Under the pieces are notes generated by a model. That model saw only the letters and a program-made list of their open reading frames with translations, ran no database searches and had not been told where the DNA came from. A stretch of DNA of 16,274 bases, from positions 1 to 16,274 of the forward strand of contig JBCCLI010000114.1 in NCBI GenBank assembly GCA_039026975.1, in the 5' to 3' direction. This document shows, piece by piece, positions 13,888-16,274 of this stretch. Origin of the DNA: JBCBKZ01 sp039026975 (GTDB lineage: Bacteria > Bacteroidota > Bacteroidia > J057). How positions within the stretch are numbered: position 1 is the stretch's first letter; the number at the start of each line of letters is the position of its first letter. The position numbers were made by a program, and so were the translations under genes.

Positions 13888-15330
13888 TCACCGAACTTTC
13901 TCCCGCTTCTGTTCAAAGAATCCCGCTTTATGCGACCAGAATTTACCTGTGTCCTCATTGGTTTCTATGAGCACGGCCTGATAGGAGAATGAATCTTCTA
14001 GTTGAGAACACTCAAGGTATACCGTATTATGTGGATCTAAAACAATAGATTTACAGTTGGTCTTTTCCTGATCCAGACAAATCTCTATAGGCTGATGAGG
14101 CAAGCTAAACACTAGTTCTGAGGTAGTGTAAGGGTAAAATGGCTGTAAGAGACTATCATTGACAGAGACTGGAATAGGAAAGGAAGCTTCTCGTTTTTTT
14201 CTCCTGAACAGGACTATTTTGGCCTTATTTTTCCGCTTATGTAATAAGTTATCTGCTTCAATTATGATTTCTCCTGTGCTGGGATTGATGTGATAGGCGC
14301 TCTTCTCCTTTTTATAGGCTTGGTTAGTAGCACTACCTGAGATACCAGCCGCTATCATACCGCCTACCAGTCCACCTACCAGTCCCCCGTAGTAGGCACT
14401 CACAACAGAAACGCTGGGATTAGAAGAAAAACCTGGTAGGCTGTATCCTTCAAAAGACAGGCTGGAATCACCTATGCTGATAGGGAAGTAGCTGCCCATA
14501 TGATAAACATAGGCCGTATCCTCATAGCAGAAGCCCCAACCTTCCTGGACTTTGCCACGGGTATTGGCCATCATAGGTGTGAGCTCGTAGCTTCCTGCCC
14601 AGGCATCTGCTTTTCTTTTCTTTCTTTTAACCGTTATTTCTTGTTCTTGAGTAGGCGTATTCTTTAAGAAATCCTCAAAGGTCTCGTAAATGCCGTTTCT
14701 CTTGGGTTCCCAGGCGATAGGGCAAGTCAACTTCCTTTTTTGTGGTACATAGGGCGCGTATACCCATTCTTTACTGACTATGTCTCCATATAGATCAGGC
14801 TCTTGATAGGCATGATGTAGCTCATCAAAACATAGGGCGAAGGCAGTCACCAACTTATCAGTAGATTTAGATAAGGTAGCAGCATACGTTCTGTCCTTCA
14901 CAAAGTGCTCTGTCTGGAGCAGCTTATAGTATTGACCATTATATTGGCTTATAAAAGTGAGGTTTAATTTGGCTGCTAAAAAGTGCCCCATTTCATCAGA
15001 GAACTCCAATAAATCTATTTCATTTATTTTGATGATTAAAGGCAAGACCGTTTCCCCTGAGGAGTGGAGACTGGTACTGAAAAAGTCCATTAAACTTTCA
15101 GGTAATTCTCCTTTAAGATAAACAGGACTTAAGATGCCATTTCCGTTTAAAAAGTATCCTATATTACGGGTAGGACTGCGTCTGGCGTCTATGACTTCAT
15201 CTACTATGAAAGGATAGACGCCCCTAATTTCCTTCTTGTCTAACTTAGCATATCTTTTATGTTGGCTAGAAATACTTAGCGGAATTACCAACATGCATAT
15301 TAGCAAGGTAGGCAATGGGTTAATAGGCAT
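13888..15330 (-). CDS. Exported protein of unknown family with a glycine zipper
   Basis: 480 residues from the ATG at 15328-15330; the frame extends 8 codons further to a TTG, but the ATG opens directly into a good signal peptide (PLPTLLICMLVIPLSISS, cleavage near residue 22). I do not recognise the family. Residues about 35-190 look like an alpha/beta domain with short hydrophobic strands (VLPLIIKINEIDLLEF, AKLNLTFISQY). A very basic patch KRKKRK lies at about 235-240. A glycine zipper, YYGGLVGGLVGGMIAAGISGSA, lies at about 313-334 and could pack into a membrane or self-associate. The last 130 residues are beta-rich. The protein is presumably periplasmic or envelope-attached. The gene abuts the convergent DUF3095 gene with no spacer. 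An inverted repeat and a -7-like element lie upstream. No catalytic motif is evident. Confidence 0.7.
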   Translation of the reverse strand: MPINPLPTLLICMLVIPLSISSQHKRYAKLDKKEIRGVYPFIVDEVIDARRSPTRNIGYFLNGNGILSPVYLKGELPESLMDFFSTSLHSSGETVLPLIIKINEIDLLEFSDEMGHFLAAKLNLTFISQYNGQYYKLLQTEHFVKDRTYAATLSKSTDKLVTAFALCFDELHHAYQEPDLYGDIVSKEWVYAPYVPQKRKLTCPIAWEPKRNGIYETFEDFLKNTPTQEQEITVKRKKRKADAWAGSYELTPMMANTRGKVQEGWGFCYEDTAYVYHMGSYFPISIGDSSLSFEGYSLPGFSSNPSVSVVSAYYGGLVGGLVGGMIAAGISGSATNQAYKKEKSAYHINPSTGEIIIEADNLLHKRKNKAKIVLFRRKKREASFPIPVSVNDSLLQPFYPYTTSELVFSLPHQPIEICLDQEKTNCKSIVLDPHNTVYLECSQLEDSFSYQAVLIETNEDTGKFWSHKAGFFEQKREKVR

Positions 15331-15336
15331 ACTATA

Positions 15337-15356
15337 TATTGAATAAATGTTCAATA
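15337..15356. promoter_or_regulatory. Perfect inverted repeat just upstream of the glycine-zipper gene
   Basis: TATTGAA (15337-15343) and TTCAATA (15350-15356) form a 7-bp inverted repeat with a 6-nt spacer, ending 6 nt before the ATG of the minus-strand gene. It could be an operator, or a small hairpin in the 5' leader that affects translation. It also argues against the TTG start, which would lie within it. Confidence 0.35.
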
Positions 15357-15382
15357 AATATAGTAGCTTAGAATTTACTAAC

Positions 15383-15390
15383 CAAACCTA
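15383..15390 (-). promoter_or_regulatory. Candidate -7 promoter element of the glycine-zipper gene
   Basis: On the minus strand this reads TAGGTTTG, an exact match to the Bacteroidota -7 consensus TAnnTTTG, about 53 nt upstream of the ATG at 15330. No TTG/TTTG -33 element is found 19-21 nt further upstream, so this is only half a promoter by sequence. Confidence 0.35.
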
Positions 15391-15581
15391 ATATGTTTTT
15401 TATCCATTCTTTTTTTTGTGGGGATATTATGGGTATCGAAAATAATTAGCTTATAAGAGTTTCACTGTAGGGGTGAAGCTATTTGCGCAGGGAAGTATCA
15501 GGCAGCTAAAGTAAACCATCTATGCTGTTTCTTGAGCACACGCTTTAACTGCATTGGTAGCGGAAAGGAATACAGGAGAGA

Positions 15582-15971
15582 TTATTCTCCCATCTTATCA
15601 AGATTAATTTCAGATTTTCTTAGCCTAACGTAGGACACGATATCCTTCATCTTCTCCTTCTGGTTTCTTTTGATCTTGAGGGTAATCTGACCGTTTTTAG
15701 AGGCAGGAAACTTTTCTAATAGCTGGAGGTTGAAGACCGTGATTTTCAAGCGGGAAATAAACCAATTGCGCTTGTACTCAAAATCTTCAATTTCTTCATA
15801 GGGGAGAAGGAGCTCTTTCTGGTCGGATTTGACTATTCCCACTAGAGAGTCCTTGATTTGGTAATCCATGACTACCTCCTCCTGTTCTGCACGTAATACT
15901 CCCTCTATGGCAGCAAACCCTTGGTAGGCTTCCAGGGTGCTAAAGTGGATACGAAGATTTTTGCTGTACAT
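15582..15971 (-). CDS. Small protein of unknown family, possibly PH-like
   Basis: 129 residues, soluble, no signal peptide or membrane segment. I do not recognise the family with certainty. The middle part reads as a run of beta strands (EEVVMDYQIKDSLVGIV, KELLLPYEEIEDFEYKRNWFISRLKITVF, QITLKIKR) followed by a C-terminal helix (KEKMKDIVSYVRLRKSEI). That strand-then-helix order resembles bacterial PH-like/GRAM-like domains, but this is an inference from pattern only. It follows the DUF2306 gene by 72 nt on the same strand with no clear terminator between them, so the two may be co-transcribed. A small hairpin (GGAGA/TCTCC, 15575-15590) surrounds its stop codon. Confidence 0.65.
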   Translation of the reverse strand: MYSKNLRIHFSTLEAYQGFAAIEGVLRAEQEEVVMDYQIKDSLVGIVKSDQKELLLPYEEIEDFEYKRNWFISRLKITVFNLQLLEKFPASKNGQITLKIKRNQKEKMKDIVSYVRLRKSEINLDKMGE

Positions 15972-16043
15972 GTGCTGCTATTTTCTACAAAACTATACGG
16001 ATTATTCCGGAATCAAAAGCTGAAGCTGCCTGGGGAGAAATAC

Positions 16044-16274
16044 CTAAGAGGTAAGGGTAAAGTTGGTTCTTTGTCTAAAAATAATCCATTCTGCTACCAG
16101 GATGTTGGGTATCCAGCAGATCCAGGCAACCCAGCTGTAGGAATATTCAAAATCCCATCTAAAACCAGCCTGCATGATGGGCATGTATATGCGTAGGCTC
16201 ACAGCAGCCAAACTTAAGGCATAGGAGCGGATCATCCATTCTTTATGAGAGGAGATTTGTTTTCGCCTGACAGC
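16044..16274 (-). CDS. C-terminal part of a DUF2306 membrane protein (partial)
   Basis: The frame is open on the minus strand from the window edge (16274) to the TAG at 16044-16046, giving 76 residues. The sequence RRKQISSHKEWMIRSYALSLAAVSLRIYMP followed by FEYSYSWVAWICWIPNILVAEWII matches the conserved end of DUF2306 predicted integral membrane proteins: an H..WMIRSYAL motif, then two membrane-spanning segments. The internal ATG at 16235 should not be taken as the start, because the conserved H-x-x-W motif lies before it. The family has no established function. The small PH-like protein gene follows 72 nt downstream. The N-terminal membrane segments are outside the window. Confidence 0.85.
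   Translation of the reverse strand, partial: AVRRKQISSHKEWMIRSYALSLAAVSLRIYMPIMQAGFRWDFEYSYSWVAWICWIPNILVAEWIIFRQRTNFTLTS

Noticed and set aside
15391..15581. Search for RNA genes or small proteins in the spacer upstream of the glycine-zipper gene
   Set aside because: No tRNA-like cloverleaf, riboswitch pattern or plausible small gene is visible; the only open frames are a few codons long.

Overview
This window looks like a chromosomal segment from a member of the Bacteroidota, most likely a Cytophagales-type marine or environmental bacterium. The grounds are a LytS/LytTR two-component pair, several lipoproteins (one with acidic residues right after the lipobox cysteine, as in Bacteroidota surface-export signals), a long Asp-box/VPS10-type beta-propeller protein, a DUF3095 protein, almost no Shine-Dalgarno sequences, one TAnnTTTG promoter element, and AT-leaning codon use. 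The taxonomic call is inference. Codon use and composition look even by eye, and I saw no insertion sequence, integrase, tRNA, rRNA or CRISPR array.

Layout. (1) 1-3108, plus strand: the tail of a sensor histidine kinase overlaps a LytTR response regulator by 4 nt (ATGA). A 706-residue caspase-like (C14) protease follows 58 nt later, and a strong hairpin terminator closes the block at 3126-3163. (2) 3173-4780, minus strand: a DinB-like metal-binding protein and a PqqB-like metallo-beta-lactamase-fold lipoprotein. (3) 4938-6368, plus strand: a group II PLP-dependent decarboxylase, convergent with a carbonyl-reductase-like SDR at 6373-7059. (4) 7191-10994, plus strand: an SGNH hydrolase lipoprotein with its own intrinsic terminator, then an exported 954-residue Asp-box protein. 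(5) 11115-12608, minus strand: an amidohydrolase lipoprotein, separated from the Asp-box gene by a repeat-rich, hairpin-forming spacer. (6) 12730-13887, plus strand: a DUF3095 protein with class III nucleotide-cyclase-like metal motifs. It abuts, end to end with no spacer, an exported protein of unknown family with a glycine zipper (13888-15330, minus). (7) 15582-16274, minus strand: a small protein of unknown family, possibly PH-like, and the C-terminal end of a DUF2306 membrane protein that runs off the window.

How it fits together. Apart from the kinase/regulator/caspase block, the genes are mostly single units with alternating orientation and convergent or divergent neighbours, so they need not share one pathway. 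Many products are exported or membrane-anchored: MBL lipoprotein, SGNH lipoprotein, Asp-box protein, amidohydrolase lipoprotein, glycine-zipper protein and DUF2306 protein. The points most worth following up are the two-component/caspase linkage with its unassigned 350-residue C-terminal region, and the DUF3095 protein, which keeps the two acidic motifs and the RVG strand expected of a class III cyclase. The two lie about 9.6 kb apart with unrelated genes between them, so I do not claim that they form one system. No intergenic stretch exceeds 300 bases; the longest are 15355-15581 and 7932-8129.
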